From Acidiflorens sp963847715 (lineage in GTDB: Bacteria; Acidobacteriota; Terriglobia; Terriglobales; Acidobacteriaceae), in assembly GCA_963847715.1 (NCBI GenBank), contig CAWKAZ010000011.1, forward strand, positions 253,842 through 317,841: 64,000 bases of DNA, given 5' to 3'. The notes below the pieces were generated by a model. It was not told where the DNA came from. It made no database searches and worked only from the letters and a program-made list of their open reading frames with translations. The translations under genes and the position numbers were made by a program. Below are positions 9,760 through 19,274 of the stretch, in pieces. The first letter of the stretch is position 1. The number at the start of each line of letters is the position of its first letter.

Positions 9760-10734
9760 ATGATCTCCGTCTCCTGGCTGAAGAAGCGGCAACCGTACTG
9801 GGCACGGCTCGAATCCCTGCTCGTTGAAATCAAGCAGCACGGGCTGCGCGCGCTGGGACGAGACGAACTTCGCGAACTCGGCCTGCTCTACCGCCAGACA
9901 GCCACCGATCTTTCGGCGGTGCGCGGCGACGCAAGCAGTGTGCAACAATCCCGCTACCTCAATCAACTGCTTGGACGCGCGCACAACGCTGTCTACTCCG
10001 GCCAGAAGAAAACCGTAGGCAGCGTGGCCCAGTTTTTCTGGAACGAATATCCCGTCATCTTCCGTCAGTATCTGCGTTACACGCTGGTGGCTACCGGACT
10101 GTTTGCCCTCGGAGCGCTGGCCGGGATGTTCTTGACCCTGTCCAATCCCGACTTCATGCGCGACTTTCTCGGCCCCGAGATGGTTGCCACCATCGAGAAG
10201 CATGAAATGTGGACGCACTCGGTAGTGGCCGCCGCGCCCCAGGAATCCAGCTTCATCATGACCAACAACATGACCGTATCGTTCATGACCTTCGCCGGCG
10301 GCATCACCGCGGGCCTCTGGACGCTTTTCCAGCTCTTCTTCAACGGCATGTTGCTGGGCGTAATCGGCGTCGCCTGCGCTCTGAACCAGATGAGCGTCAA
10401 ACTCTGGAGCTTCGTCGCTCCTCACGGAGTCCTCGAGCTCCCCGCCATCTTCATCGCCGGAGGCGCGGGCCTCCGCCTCGCGCAGGCGTTGCTGTTTCCG
10501 GGAACGCTATCGCGTCGCGACTCGCTCGCCGTAGGCGGAACTGAAGCTGTGCGTTTGCTTGTCGGGGTTATTCCAATGCTGATCGTGGCCGGGACGATCG
10601 AAGGATTCTTCTCACCTTCGTCCGTCCCAGCACCGTTCAAATTCGCACTGGCCGCAGCGCTCTTCACGATGTTCGTAGCGTATCTTTCGCGCGGCTGGAT
10701 AAGGCATTCGTCAGCGCTGAGCCGTGAGGCGTGA
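9760..10734 (+). CDS. SpoIIM (stage II sporulation protein M) family membrane protein (324 aa)
   Basis: Integral membrane protein of the SpoIIM/DUF95 family. An N-terminal soluble helical part (MISVSWLKKRQPYWARLESLL ... TATDLSAVRGD) precedes about five membrane helices from residue 105 onward, with the family-typical NNMTVSFMTFAGGITAGLWT and FFNGMLLGVIG segments and APHGVLELPAIFIAGGAGL. The family name comes from Bacillus engulfment, but non-sporulating Acidobacteria carry it next to RDD and MoxR genes, so a membrane-assembly role with those partners is more likely than sporulation. ATG 9760. Confidence 0.88.
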   Translation: MISVSWLKKRQPYWARLESLLVEIKQHGLRALGRDELRELGLLYRQTATDLSAVRGDASSVQQSRYLNQLLGRAHNAVYSGQKKTVGSVAQFFWNEYPVIFRQYLRYTLVATGLFALGALAGMFLTLSNPDFMRDFLGPEMVATIEKHEMWTHSVVAAAPQESSFIMTNNMTVSFMTFAGGITAGLWTLFQLFFNGMLLGVIGVACALNQMSVKLWSFVAPHGVLELPAIFIAGGAGLRLAQALLFPGTLSRRDSLAVGGTEAVRLLVGVIPMLIVAGTIEGFFSPSSVPAPFKFALAAALFTMFVAYLSRGWIRHSSALSREA

Positions 10735-10767
10735 GCAAAACCCGCCCGTCTGTCACCCAGATCGGAG

Positions 10768-13194
10768 CTACTGCAGTTTGGCGTACTCCGCCTTCGCTTC
10801 CTTCAGGATGGGAATGTCTGGATCGGCGTCTTTCCAGAGGGTGAAGAATTCCCGATAGGCAGCGATCGACTGGGTGCGGGCTGCGTCCACCGCGGCACCT
10901 TGACCCGTCCGCGCCTGCAGCGCAGTTGCGCGAGCTATGCCGAGGTGGGCAAGTGGCCAGTAGATGTTCCCGATAAAGGTCGGATTGTCCAGGATGCGTT
11001 GGAACTGTGCTTCCGCCTCTTTGCCGGAATTCAGTTCCAGCAATGCCAGCCCTCGGTAATACATCGTTGAACCGCCGGACCCAGTGCTGAAATCGTAGGG
11101 AAGGGTGCGCTGCAGTTGTGCGATCGCCTTGGCGGGATTCTTCCGACTCAGTTCAATGGCCGCCCTGGCAGACGGCAAGGCAACGTTGTTCAGTTTCAAG
11201 TCCAGTGGCTTAAGCCGGGCAGATTCGTCGGCCAGTGCCGTGGCGCGGTCGACCTCACCAGACCTTGCGAGCGCCAACGCGGCCGTCGCTTTAAGGTTTG
11301 GAGAGTCCGGCATCAGGTAGAGAGAAGACTCCGCCAGCTTGCGCGCCTCAGCGGCGTTGCCGAAATCGGCCTCGGCGCCGGCCTGGTCCACCGCAATTTC
11401 GTTTGCATACTCCTTCAGGTCTTGTTTGAAGGCGAGCGTGCGAGCCTGCTCGTAAAGTTCTCGCGATCTGCGCAAGCGACCCTGGGCCATCGCGTTCTCC
11501 GCCTGGTCCATCACTACCCAGCTCTCCATCGGTTTTCCCTTAAACCAGGTGAGCTCCCGCTGCATGGCCGTCTCGTCGGTTTCTGCCACGGCAACTTCGT
11601 AGAGGGTGCTGTGGGTGACCCAGTTGTCCAGTTTCTCGGTTTTCGCCTTCTCACAAATAGCTTTGGCCTCGGCAAAACGCGAGGCAGCCTGATAAGCGTG
11701 GGCGAGCGCGCTATAGGGAAGGGGGTGGCTGGGATTCAGCCTTAAGGCTTGCTGACCGGCGGCAATTGCCAGATCGGGCTGGCCAATGCGAAAGTACTCG
11801 TTGCAGAGGTTGTTACATGGAATCCAGTCATGCGGATACACTTCGGCCCACAGTTTGTAGGTTTCGATTGCTTTGTCAGTTTCACCCGTGACATCGACGT
11901 AGTAGTGCGCCTGAATGTAAAATTTCTCCCGCTCGCTCACATGCTCACGCCGCTCAAAAGCTTTACGCAGGTACTCGTCGCCTAACGCCGGCTGCTGGAG
12001 ATTGTGGTAAACAGCGGCCAGTCTGGCATAGGCGATGGCAAAATCGGGGTCCAGTTCAATCGCCATTTTGTAGTAGGGGACACTCTCAGCATCCTGCCCT
12101 TGCGCTCGCTTCTCATCACCCGACGTGTACGCCTTGAGTGCGGCCAGAGATTTGGTAGTCGCCTGTTCGATAGGAGTATCGAATTTTTGTATTGAGCTGA
12201 GGGATTCGCCCAGACTTCTCCGCAACGCAGGGATTACCTGCCCAAGCTTACTGAGCACGTCCTCCTTATTAAGAGCATCAGTCTCTTCGCGCGTGACGGA
12301 AGCTCCGGTAAGACAATTCATTGCGTTCAGGTCAATGGTGTACCGGTTCCCGACCCTCACAATCGAACCACCAACCAGCACCTTAGCCCCTTCTCGCTGG
12401 CAAACATCGCGAGCGATGGGCAGTACGACACGTTCGCCCGGCGACTTGCCCATCAGGCTTAACGTTTGCCTGGTTTTCGCATCGAGCGCCACGTTGAAGT
12501 AGGGCGATTCCGCAAGTTTGACGGTGAGAGCCTGCTTCAGAGTGTCGTCAAAGATCGGCTCTCCGGTGGTGTTCACGAAGTCGGAGACCAGCACTAAGTC
12601 AGCTTCCTTCATGGGCGGGGCCCGGTGGGATGCCTTCCAGGCATAGAGTCCCAGAACCGCGACCGCGACTGCAGCGACAGCGGAGAACAGCCCCACCACT
12701 ACCCGATTCCGGGACGCTGGCAGACTCAGCGGTTCTTGCTCTTCCTGTTCTTGCTCTTCGGTAATGACACTGGTCCGGATCGTTTGTTTCTGAAAAATGA
12801 GTCCGCTGGAGTTGCTGGCGGCTGCTTCTGCTGGGAGAATCGTTCCCCCTTCCGGGGCAACGACGCGCACCGGGGCGACAAATTGATAACCGCGCCCGGT
12901 TAGCGTGACGATATAGTTGTTGTCACCAGGCTTCTCGTCGAGTGCCCGGCGCAGCATGGAAATGCTTTGCGCCAGGCTGTTCTCGTCTACAAAGGAATCC
13001 GGCCAGACATTCTTGATCAGTTCGTCGCGGCTGAGGACCTTTCCGGGGTTCTGCACAAAGTACAACAGCACATCAAACGCCCGGAAGTTGAGCGTAACAA
13101 TCTTATCTTCCCGCCGCAGGGTGCGTGCCCGGGCATCGATCTGAAACTCCCCGAATTGAAATATCCCCCCTGTTTGCATTGACATCGAGGACAT
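10768..13194 (-). CDS. Membrane-anchored winged-helix regulator with TPR sensor domain (808 aa)
   Basis: CadC-like one-component regulator. Residues about 10-112 form a Trans_reg_C winged helix (FGEFQIDARARTLRREDKIV ... ALDEKPGDNNYIVTLTGRGYQFV). A Ser/Glu-rich linker with EEQEQEEQEP follows, then one membrane helix near 168-190 (VVVGLFSAVAAVAVAVLGLYAW). A periplasmic part follows with a FlgO-like segment (LVLVSDFVNTTGEPIFDD) and many TPR repeats to the C-terminus. The type is greatly expanded in Acidobacteria. Starts at ATG 13194 (a second Met lies at residue 4). The divergent small gene and secreted-protein genes at 13.3-19.1 kb are possible targets, by position only. Confidence 0.88.
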   Translation of the reverse strand: MSSMSMQTGGIFQFGEFQIDARARTLRREDKIVTLNFRAFDVLLYFVQNPGKVLSRDELIKNVWPDSFVDENSLAQSISMLRRALDEKPGDNNYIVTLTGRGYQFVAPVRVVAPEGGTILPAEAAASNSSGLIFQKQTIRTSVITEEQEQEEQEPLSLPASRNRVVVGLFSAVAAVAVAVLGLYAWKASHRAPPMKEADLVLVSDFVNTTGEPIFDDTLKQALTVKLAESPYFNVALDAKTRQTLSLMGKSPGERVVLPIARDVCQREGAKVLVGGSIVRVGNRYTIDLNAMNCLTGASVTREETDALNKEDVLSKLGQVIPALRRSLGESLSSIQKFDTPIEQATTKSLAALKAYTSGDEKRAQGQDAESVPYYKMAIELDPDFAIAYARLAAVYHNLQQPALGDEYLRKAFERREHVSEREKFYIQAHYYVDVTGETDKAIETYKLWAEVYPHDWIPCNNLCNEYFRIGQPDLAIAAGQQALRLNPSHPLPYSALAHAYQAASRFAEAKAICEKAKTEKLDNWVTHSTLYEVAVAETDETAMQRELTWFKGKPMESWVVMDQAENAMAQGRLRRSRELYEQARTLAFKQDLKEYANEIAVDQAGAEADFGNAAEARKLAESSLYLMPDSPNLKATAALALARSGEVDRATALADESARLKPLDLKLNNVALPSARAAIELSRKNPAKAIAQLQRTLPYDFSTGSGGSTMYYRGLALLELNSGKEAEAQFQRILDNPTFIGNIYWPLAHLGIARATALQARTGQGAAVDAARTQSIAAYREFFTLWKDADPDIPILKEAKAEYAKLQ

Positions 13195-13282
13195 TCACAA
13201 CTTTTCAGCACTTTTCAGAATGTATCACTGGTCTTTTTTTTGTGTCTGCAGCAACATTCGCGACCGTGGAAGCGAGGCCAGC

Positions 13283-13582
13283 GTGAATCGACTGTACCAG
13301 TGGCTATCCGGGTGGGCAAGTTTCTTCCGCACTGCCTCGTCCAGTCGCAGCACAGGCCGCACCATTCGGACTGAGGTGACGGTTGAGCGGCAAGGTATGA
13401 CCCTGATCGTGACCGGAGCGGCGGCGGCCTTCGATACCTGCCCGCTTTGCGGCAGCAAGCTGGCGCCGGAACAGTCGGAACAGGCACGCCATCGTCTTCT
13501 CCAGGGTTCGATATCGCACGGACCCAGTCCGGTGGATGGTTATCCACCGTCAAACGGGACCGGCAAGCCCTTTGGTTTATGA
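13283..13582 (+). CDS. Small CxxC protein (99 aa)
   Basis: GTG 13283 is preceded by GAGGC. The useful part is a strand-rich stretch TIRTEVTVERQGMTLIVTGA followed by FDTCPLCGSKLAPEQSEQAR, with one CPLC pair, then a Ser/Pro-rich tail. I recall short acidobacterial proteins with a beta-hairpin plus a single CxxC that could bind metal as a dimer, but no family name can be given. It sits between the divergent winged-helix regulator and the propeller protein gene, 53 bp before the latter. No alternative frame here looks better. Confidence 0.55.
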   Translation: MNRLYQWLSGWASFFRTASSSRSTGRTIRTEVTVERQGMTLIVTGAAAAFDTCPLCGSKLAPEQSEQARHRLLQGSISHGPSPVDGYPPSNGTGKPFGL

Positions 13583-13635
13583 CGAAACAGAATTTAAGAG
13601 ATTTCGCCGTATCCGCTTCAACACATGGAGGCTCT

Positions 13636-15162
13636 ATGAATAGAACGTTGACAGTCACACTGGCCCTGCTACTGGCAATCCTGGGTCTTCCTCTGGCGAT
13701 GGCCCAAGACGACAAGGACCAGGACCGCGACTATCCACCTGACTTAACCGAGACCTTCCGCCCTGCAGTCCCCCAGGATCTCTATCCTGGTGGAAAGCCG
13801 GCGCTTGGGCCACAGGGGGCGATCTCAATTGTTGACGTCGTCGTCAGCAACACGAACGCGAACCTGAAGTATACCAACACCACTCCTAATGGCGAACCCA
13901 GCATTGCGATCAATCCTGCGAATACCAATGAGATTTCGATTCTGGCTTTCAGCGGGAGCTGGGGCGCGAATGCCCCGGTTTGGTACTCGACCAACGGAGG
14001 GACTACTTGGGGCTTTGACAAGACCATTCCCAATCCTCCCGGCCTCGCCAGAAACTGCCCCTGCGACCAGAATCCGGACTACGGGGACCACGGCCGCCTG
14101 AGCGCCACCTTTCTGCACAAGGACAATTCTGGTATTGATGCCTACACCAGTGTGACCTGGGACCCAAGCAAGAAGGTAGATTGGAACTGGTTCGTCAGCG
14201 GCGGCGTAACCCAAACCACCGACCAGCAGGGCATAGGGAATACCGATCAGCCTTGGCTCCTGGTGAACATAGACCCGAGGGATGCATCGAATACCAACTC
14301 GTACGTCGCATACGACAACTTCGCCGGCGCGCCCGACATGCGGGTTGCTGTGGCTCCCAGTAACCCGCCCGACTTCACCACCGACAATTTGATTGGCTAC
14401 TCTGCGCCCGGGGGGAACCCAGGGCTTCGTCTGGCGAAAGACATCAATAGCCTTGCCATGTACGCGATGTGGCAACAGTGCATATCAAACTGTGGCGGCG
14501 ATCCCAAAACCATCGCCTTCTACCTCAACCGCTCCACCGACGGAGGCAGGAGCTGGGGCCTGAACGGCCACTCGACGGGACTGTTGCTGGTGGAGACACA
14601 AAGCACCCAACCTACGCCAAAGTTCGGCACGGTGAATGCTCTTTTAGGTGGTGTCGACCATCTGGCCGTGGATCCGAACAATGGTGACATCTACGTGGTT
14701 TATGGCAACAAGGATACCGGCACCGGGATCGATCGCCTGAGCATCGCGCACCTTACCGCCGACGGTTCCGGCGGACTCAAGTGGGTGAACGACTATTACG
14801 TGGTTGGACAGGCTGAGACGGCGCTGCCCTCGGTGGCCATCGCCAAGAACTCCAAAGGAACCATCGGTGTGCTGTACACGAACTACGATGGGATTGACCC
14901 CAACTCTGGCCTGCCACAGTTCAGTGCCTTTCTTGCGATCAGTAACGATCATGGAAAGAGCTTCACGTATAACCTCTTGGAAAAATTCCTTTCGACAACC
15001 ACCGACAATGGCAATCCCAGGCAGCGTGTTCTGGGTGACTACCAGCAACTGAAGGCGGTGGGGAACACCTTCTACGGAGTTTTTGCTGGCAACGGAGTTC
15101 CGTTTGGACGGCCGTTCGCCAACATCGACCCCATATTCTTCAAGATGACGGTCTCCAATTAA
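13636..15162 (+). CDS. Secreted sialidase-like (BNR) beta-propeller protein (508 aa)
   Basis: ATG 13636 follows GGAGG at 13627 and begins a clean signal peptide (MNRTLTVTLALLLAILGLPLAMAQ). The mature protein opens with an Asp-rich patch, then a propeller with Asp-box-like turns: STNGGTTWGF, STDGGRSWGL and SNDHGKSFTY. These are BNR/Asp-box motifs of sialidase-type folds, but the arginine triad and the Asp/Glu pair of true sialidases cannot be assigned, so it may be a non-enzymatic propeller. It appears to be followed by the BTRD1-repeat gene 44 bp downstream, likely co-transcribed. Confidence 0.75.
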   Translation: MNRTLTVTLALLLAILGLPLAMAQDDKDQDRDYPPDLTETFRPAVPQDLYPGGKPALGPQGAISIVDVVVSNTNANLKYTNTTPNGEPSIAINPANTNEISILAFSGSWGANAPVWYSTNGGTTWGFDKTIPNPPGLARNCPCDQNPDYGDHGRLSATFLHKDNSGIDAYTSVTWDPSKKVDWNWFVSGGVTQTTDQQGIGNTDQPWLLVNIDPRDASNTNSYVAYDNFAGAPDMRVAVAPSNPPDFTTDNLIGYSAPGGNPGLRLAKDINSLAMYAMWQQCISNCGGDPKTIAFYLNRSTDGGRSWGLNGHSTGLLLVETQSTQPTPKFGTVNALLGGVDHLAVDPNNGDIYVVYGNKDTGTGIDRLSIAHLTADGSGGLKWVNDYYVVGQAETALPSVAIAKNSKGTIGVLYTNYDGIDPNSGLPQFSAFLAISNDHGKSFTYNLLEKFLSTTTDNGNPRQRVLGDYQQLKAVGNTFYGVFAGNGVPFGRPFANIDPIFFKMTVSN

Positions 15163-15206
15163 CCGTCTGCTTAAGGAGAAGATTCCGAGTCCTAAGGAGA
15201 ATCAAA

Positions 15207-16730
15207 ATGAAAACGACAATTGCGGTTCGAAAGAGAGTCGAGATGCGCAAAATAGCAAGTTTGTCCGCAGCGTTTCTGGTCGGCATCCTCGGTATGCTCG
15301 CCCCCAGGCTCGGCTGGGCTGCAACACCACTTCAGTACCACGGCGGACCAATTCTGCAAACGTTCGAAATTTACCCGCTGTACTACGGAAATTGGTCCGA
15401 ATCGGACCTCACTGCCCAGCAGACGTATCTCGTGAACCTCGCGGCGTACCTGTCAGGGGAGGGTGCGCCATCCGGCGAGCAGTCGATGATGAAACAATAT
15501 GGTGTAAACCAAGTCACGGTGGCGGCAGCGGCAACCGCGAGCCCGAACGCGAAACCCAAGGTCCTTACGCGCGGTAATGTCCTCAGCATCATTCACGCCA
15601 ACCAAACGAGTGCGAATCTTCCGGCTTTCGGTCCGAACACGTTGATCATCGTGTTCCCAGCACATGGTTTCAGTGTCACTGGGTGCAACGGGTGTGGTGG
15701 CTTCCACGCCTCGCAATCGACCGCGGCGTTCTGGGCGGTCGTCCCGGCCGATCAGGAGCAGGTAGTGATTGCTCACGAAATCTTCGAATCCTCTGCCGAT
15801 CCGGCGGTTAACAATTTTAAGGGGTGGGACGAGGCTGTCGACCAGTGCGACAGCGCAAGCAACATCAACTTGTCATTCGGCCCGATTCCTCCCGCCACCG
15901 ACAACACCAACGCCGGCGCCTGTTCGACATCCGGATACACGAGCCTTGACGAAATCCAGGCCTACGGGTGGACCTACGCGGATTACAAGGCCGAATATGA
16001 CAGTCTTTGGCCAGACGGTTGGCGCCTCTACAGTCTTCAATCGTACGTTTTGTCCAACGGCAACGTGCTCTACAACGCGGTGTGGCGGCCAACCGGGAAT
16101 ACGAGTGAAGAGCAGCTCTACGGTGTGACCTACTCGCAATTCCGGAGCACTTATAACACGCTCTATCCGGAAGGCTGGCGGCTGTACATTCTTCAATCGT
16201 ACGTATTGCCCAGCGGCGACGTGCTTTACAACGCAGTGTTTCGGCCCGGCAATCTGGGTGAGCACCAGCTGTACGGGGTCACCTTCTCGAAATTCCAAAC
16301 CACGTACAACACGCTGTATCCCAAAGGATGGCGGCTGTCGATTCTGCAATCGTACGTATTGCCGAACGGCAATGTGCTTTACAACGCAGTGTTTCGGCCA
16401 GGAGATTCGGGCGAGGTTCAGGTGTATGGGTGGACGCTCTCTGATCTTCAGACTGAGTACAACACGTTATGGACAGAAGGCTGGCGCCTTTACATTCTCG
16501 ATCCGTACGTCATATCCGACGGGACGGTGCGCTACAACGCAGTTTGGCGGCCGGCGATTCATGGGGAAATCCAGGCCTACGACTGGACGCTCACCGATTT
16601 CCAGACTGAGTACAACACGTTATGGACGGAAGGCTGGCGCCTTTACATTCTCAACGCGTACGTGCTGCCCGGCGACGAAGTGCGTTACGACGCTGTCTGG
16701 CAGCAGGGCACCATTGATCGCCCCTTGTAG
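15207..16730 (+). CDS. Secreted protein with HExxE-type domain and five BTRD1-like tandem repeats (507 aa)
   Basis: ATG 15207 follows AAGGAG. Signal peptide over residues about 13-38 (MRKIASLSAAFLVGILGMLA ... GWA). Residues about 40-235 resemble EXORDIUM/phosphate-induced-type secreted proteins (QYHGGPILQTFEIYPLYYGNW) and contain VIAHEIFESSADP, a HExxE-like motif seen in zincin-like proteins, so a protease activity is possible but unproven. Residues about 252-507 are five repeats of about 51 residues with consensus YGWT..D...EYNTLW.EGWRLYIL..YVL..G.V.YNAVWRPG, matching bacterial tandem repeat domain 1. A strong hairpin terminator follows. Confidence 0.78.
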   Translation: MKTTIAVRKRVEMRKIASLSAAFLVGILGMLAPRLGWAATPLQYHGGPILQTFEIYPLYYGNWSESDLTAQQTYLVNLAAYLSGEGAPSGEQSMMKQYGVNQVTVAAAATASPNAKPKVLTRGNVLSIIHANQTSANLPAFGPNTLIIVFPAHGFSVTGCNGCGGFHASQSTAAFWAVVPADQEQVVIAHEIFESSADPAVNNFKGWDEAVDQCDSASNINLSFGPIPPATDNTNAGACSTSGYTSLDEIQAYGWTYADYKAEYDSLWPDGWRLYSLQSYVLSNGNVLYNAVWRPTGNTSEEQLYGVTYSQFRSTYNTLYPEGWRLYILQSYVLPSGDVLYNAVFRPGNLGEHQLYGVTFSKFQTTYNTLYPKGWRLSILQSYVLPNGNVLYNAVFRPGDSGEVQVYGWTLSDLQTEYNTLWTEGWRLYILDPYVISDGTVRYNAVWRPAIHGEIQAYDWTLTDFQTEYNTLWTEGWRLYILNAYVLPGDEVRYDAVWQQGTIDRPL

Positions 16731-16739
16731 ATAAGACGC

Positions 16740-16777
16740 GGCGGCTCGCTCGCCTCGGGAGAGCCGCCATTCTTTCG
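16740..16777 (+). terminator. Hairpin terminator after the BTRD1-repeat gene
   Basis: 8-bp stem GGCGGCTC / GAGCCGCC with a 13-nt loop, followed by ATTCTTTC, 9 bp after the stop codon at 16730. Confidence 0.65.
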
Positions 16778-16927
16778 ACACGCTGCTCGCGCCATCACGA
16801 GCGCGGGTCTGGAGATCTGGTTTTCTGACGAAGACTTCGATGGAGGTCGGCGATCAGGAAGTGATCTGGCGGCGTCATGACGAGATTAGTAACGGGAAGT
16901 CCAAGGGAACAACATTCGGAGCGCATC

Positions 16928-19141
16928 ATGACAAACTTGAAAATACGGTTGATGGTGCTGTTGCTGTCCATCCTATGCTTGCTGACCGGCGCCTACGCGC
17001 AACTTACTCCCAGCGCCGACGCTTATACCAACACGGCAACTCCCACCACGAACTATGGCGCCAAGACGCTGCTCGATGTCGATGGCGCGACGCAGATCAC
17101 CTATATTCAATTCAATCTGTCGTCGATCCCTGCCGGTGCCAGCGTCAGCCAAGCCACGCTGAAACTCTATGCCAATGCCGTAACCACCGCAGGCAGCTTC
17201 AACGTGGACTATGTCAACGGCACGTGGGCGGAGAACACGATCACCTCCAGCCTTGCCCCAGCTCTGGGCGCGACGATTGTCTCCGGCGTATCGATCACCA
17301 CGGCGAGTAAGAACCAATACATCCTCATCAACATCACACCGGCGGTGGAGGCCTGGCTGAACGGAAGCGTGGCCAATGACGGCATCGCACTGGTGGCCAA
17401 CGGTACGTTCAACACCAGCTTCGACAGCAAGGAGAACACGACGACGAGCCATCCGGCGGAGCTGGACATCGTGTTCGCCGGGGGCGGGACGATCACCGGC
17501 GTGACGACGGCGAGCGGCAGCGGGTTGACGGGCGGCGGCAGCAGCGGCACGCTGAACTTGTCGCTGACCAATACCTGCGCGGCGAATCAGGTCTTGCAGT
17601 GGAATGGCAGCACGTGGGCATGCGCTTCTCCGGGCACGGGAACGATCACGGGCGTAACCGCGGGCGCGGACCTGACTGGCGGCGGCACGGGTGGCGCGGT
17701 GACGCTGAATCTCGATGTCACCAAGGTGCCGCAGCTGAACGCGGCCAATACGTTTGGCGCGAATCAGACGGTGAACGGAAACCTGAGCGCGACCGGCGTG
17801 GTAGCGGCCAGCAGCTACCAGATTGGCAGCAACCTCTTCGCCTACGGCTCCTATGCAAAGCTTAACGCCTTCCTCGGGTTCGCGGGCAACACCACGATGA
17901 CTGGCCAGGAAAATACCGCCAGCGGTTATCAGGCATTCAAGGCTAACACTGGTGGCGGAGGAAATGTCGCTACCGGCTCCCAGGCGCTCCTCAACAACAC
18001 CACAGGAAATAGCAACGCCGCCTATGGCACTTACGCGCTCGGCTCGAACGACATAGGCAGTTTTAACACCGCCATTGGAGTGAACTCAGGCGTCACGGCG
18101 GATGGTACTAAGATCTCGGGAGGAAGTAATACGTTTGTCGGGTCGTTCAGCGGACCGTATACCGGCACCTATGTCGGCTCCACCACTCTCGGCTCCAACG
18201 CAGTTGTGACGGGAAGCAACTCTACCGCCATTGGCTACAATTCTTGGGCATCCACAAGCAATGTCCTGGTTCTGGGTGGCATCATTGCGAACGGCGCCAC
18301 GGCGAGCACCAATGTAGGCATCGGCACCTCTGCCCCCATCTCGGCCCTGGACGTTGACGCCAGCGCCCCGGGCGCTCTGGGGCCAACGATCACGCTGACG
18401 AATCCGGGCGGCGGCACGAGCGCCGCTACCTCGATCGACTTCAACAGCTACGCTCCACGCACCGGCAAATATAATCCGGCAGCCCGCATCGAAGCCGTGG
18501 ATGCTGGTGGTTGGTCCGACATGCTCGCCTTCATGTCGAACATATCCGGTAAGTACAATAACGGCCTGCAGACCAATATGACGATCGACACCTTTGGGGA
18601 TGTCGCCATCAAGGGCAACCTCAGCAAGGGCGGCGGCTCATTCAAGATCGATCACCCGCTCGATCCCGCCAACAAGTATCTCTATCACTCCTTCGTCGAA
18701 TCGCCCGACATGATGAACATTTACAACGGCCTCATTACGCTGGATACGCGAGGCTCGGTCTGGATTACGCTGCCAAAGTACTTTGAGGCGTTGAACCAGG
18801 ATTTCCGTTATCAGCTCACTTCGATCGGCAGACCGCAACCGACCCTGTATGTCGCCCGAGAGATTTCCGGCAATCGCTTCAGGATCTCTGGCGGCAAGCC
18901 GGGCGCAAAAGTTTCCTGGCAGGTGACCGGCATTCGCCACGACGCCTACGCCGACGCACACCGCATTCGAGTGGAAGAAGAGAAGCCGCCGCAGGAGCAG
19001 GGCCACTACCTCCATCCGGAGTTGTTCGGAGCAGGGCCAGAGCAGGCCGTCGGCTACCACGCGGCGCACGACTCGCCGCAACGCCCGACACAGGCCGAGA
19101 CCGCCCATGTGTCGTCACTGAAGACGCCGCCTGCCCGCTGA
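16928..19141 (+). CDS. Secreted DNRLRE-domain protein with tail-fibre-like repeats (737 aa)
   Basis: ATG 16928 is chosen for its GGAG at 16918 and the signal peptide that follows directly (MTNLKIRLMVLLLSILCLLT); an ATG at 16877 is in frame. Residues about 26-178 are a DNRLRE/CBM96-type jelly roll (TPSADAYTNTATPTTNYGAK ... YIQFNLSSIPAGASVSQATL). Then come Gly/Thr-rich GTGTITGV spacers (about 180-270) and a tail-fibre or autotransporter-head-like section with GxxN-type repeats (TGQENTASGYQAF, TGNSNAAYGTYAL, SNSTAIGYNS). The C-terminal part (from GNLSKGGGSFKIDHPLDPAN) is a chaperone-like or tail domain common in such proteins. Surface adhesion is a plausible role. Confidence 0.78.
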   Translation: MTNLKIRLMVLLLSILCLLTGAYAQLTPSADAYTNTATPTTNYGAKTLLDVDGATQITYIQFNLSSIPAGASVSQATLKLYANAVTTAGSFNVDYVNGTWAENTITSSLAPALGATIVSGVSITTASKNQYILINITPAVEAWLNGSVANDGIALVANGTFNTSFDSKENTTTSHPAELDIVFAGGGTITGVTTASGSGLTGGGSSGTLNLSLTNTCAANQVLQWNGSTWACASPGTGTITGVTAGADLTGGGTGGAVTLNLDVTKVPQLNAANTFGANQTVNGNLSATGVVAASSYQIGSNLFAYGSYAKLNAFLGFAGNTTMTGQENTASGYQAFKANTGGGGNVATGSQALLNNTTGNSNAAYGTYALGSNDIGSFNTAIGVNSGVTADGTKISGGSNTFVGSFSGPYTGTYVGSTTLGSNAVVTGSNSTAIGYNSWASTSNVLVLGGIIANGATASTNVGIGTSAPISALDVDASAPGALGPTITLTNPGGGTSAATSIDFNSYAPRTGKYNPAARIEAVDAGGWSDMLAFMSNISGKYNNGLQTNMTIDTFGDVAIKGNLSKGGGSFKIDHPLDPANKYLYHSFVESPDMMNIYNGLITLDTRGSVWITLPKYFEALNQDFRYQLTSIGRPQPTLYVAREISGNRFRISGGKPGAKVSWQVTGIRHDAYADAHRIRVEEEKPPQEQGHYLHPELFGAGPEQAVGYHAAHDSPQRPTQAETAHVSSLKTPPAR

Positions 19142-19274
19142 AGCGCTCGGCTCGGGCGAATTGCGACAGAAGGGCCAACCTGATGGTGATTAACGATTTT
19201 AGGAGAACATCATGCGGTGACGCCGTGATCTTCTGAGCGGTTCGGCGCTAGGGATGTCCTATCGACTGTCCCGC

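Noticed and set aside
9760..10734. Evidence for sporulation from the SpoIIM-family gene
   Set aside because: No other sporulation gene is present; the family is common next to RDD and MoxR genes in non-spore formers.
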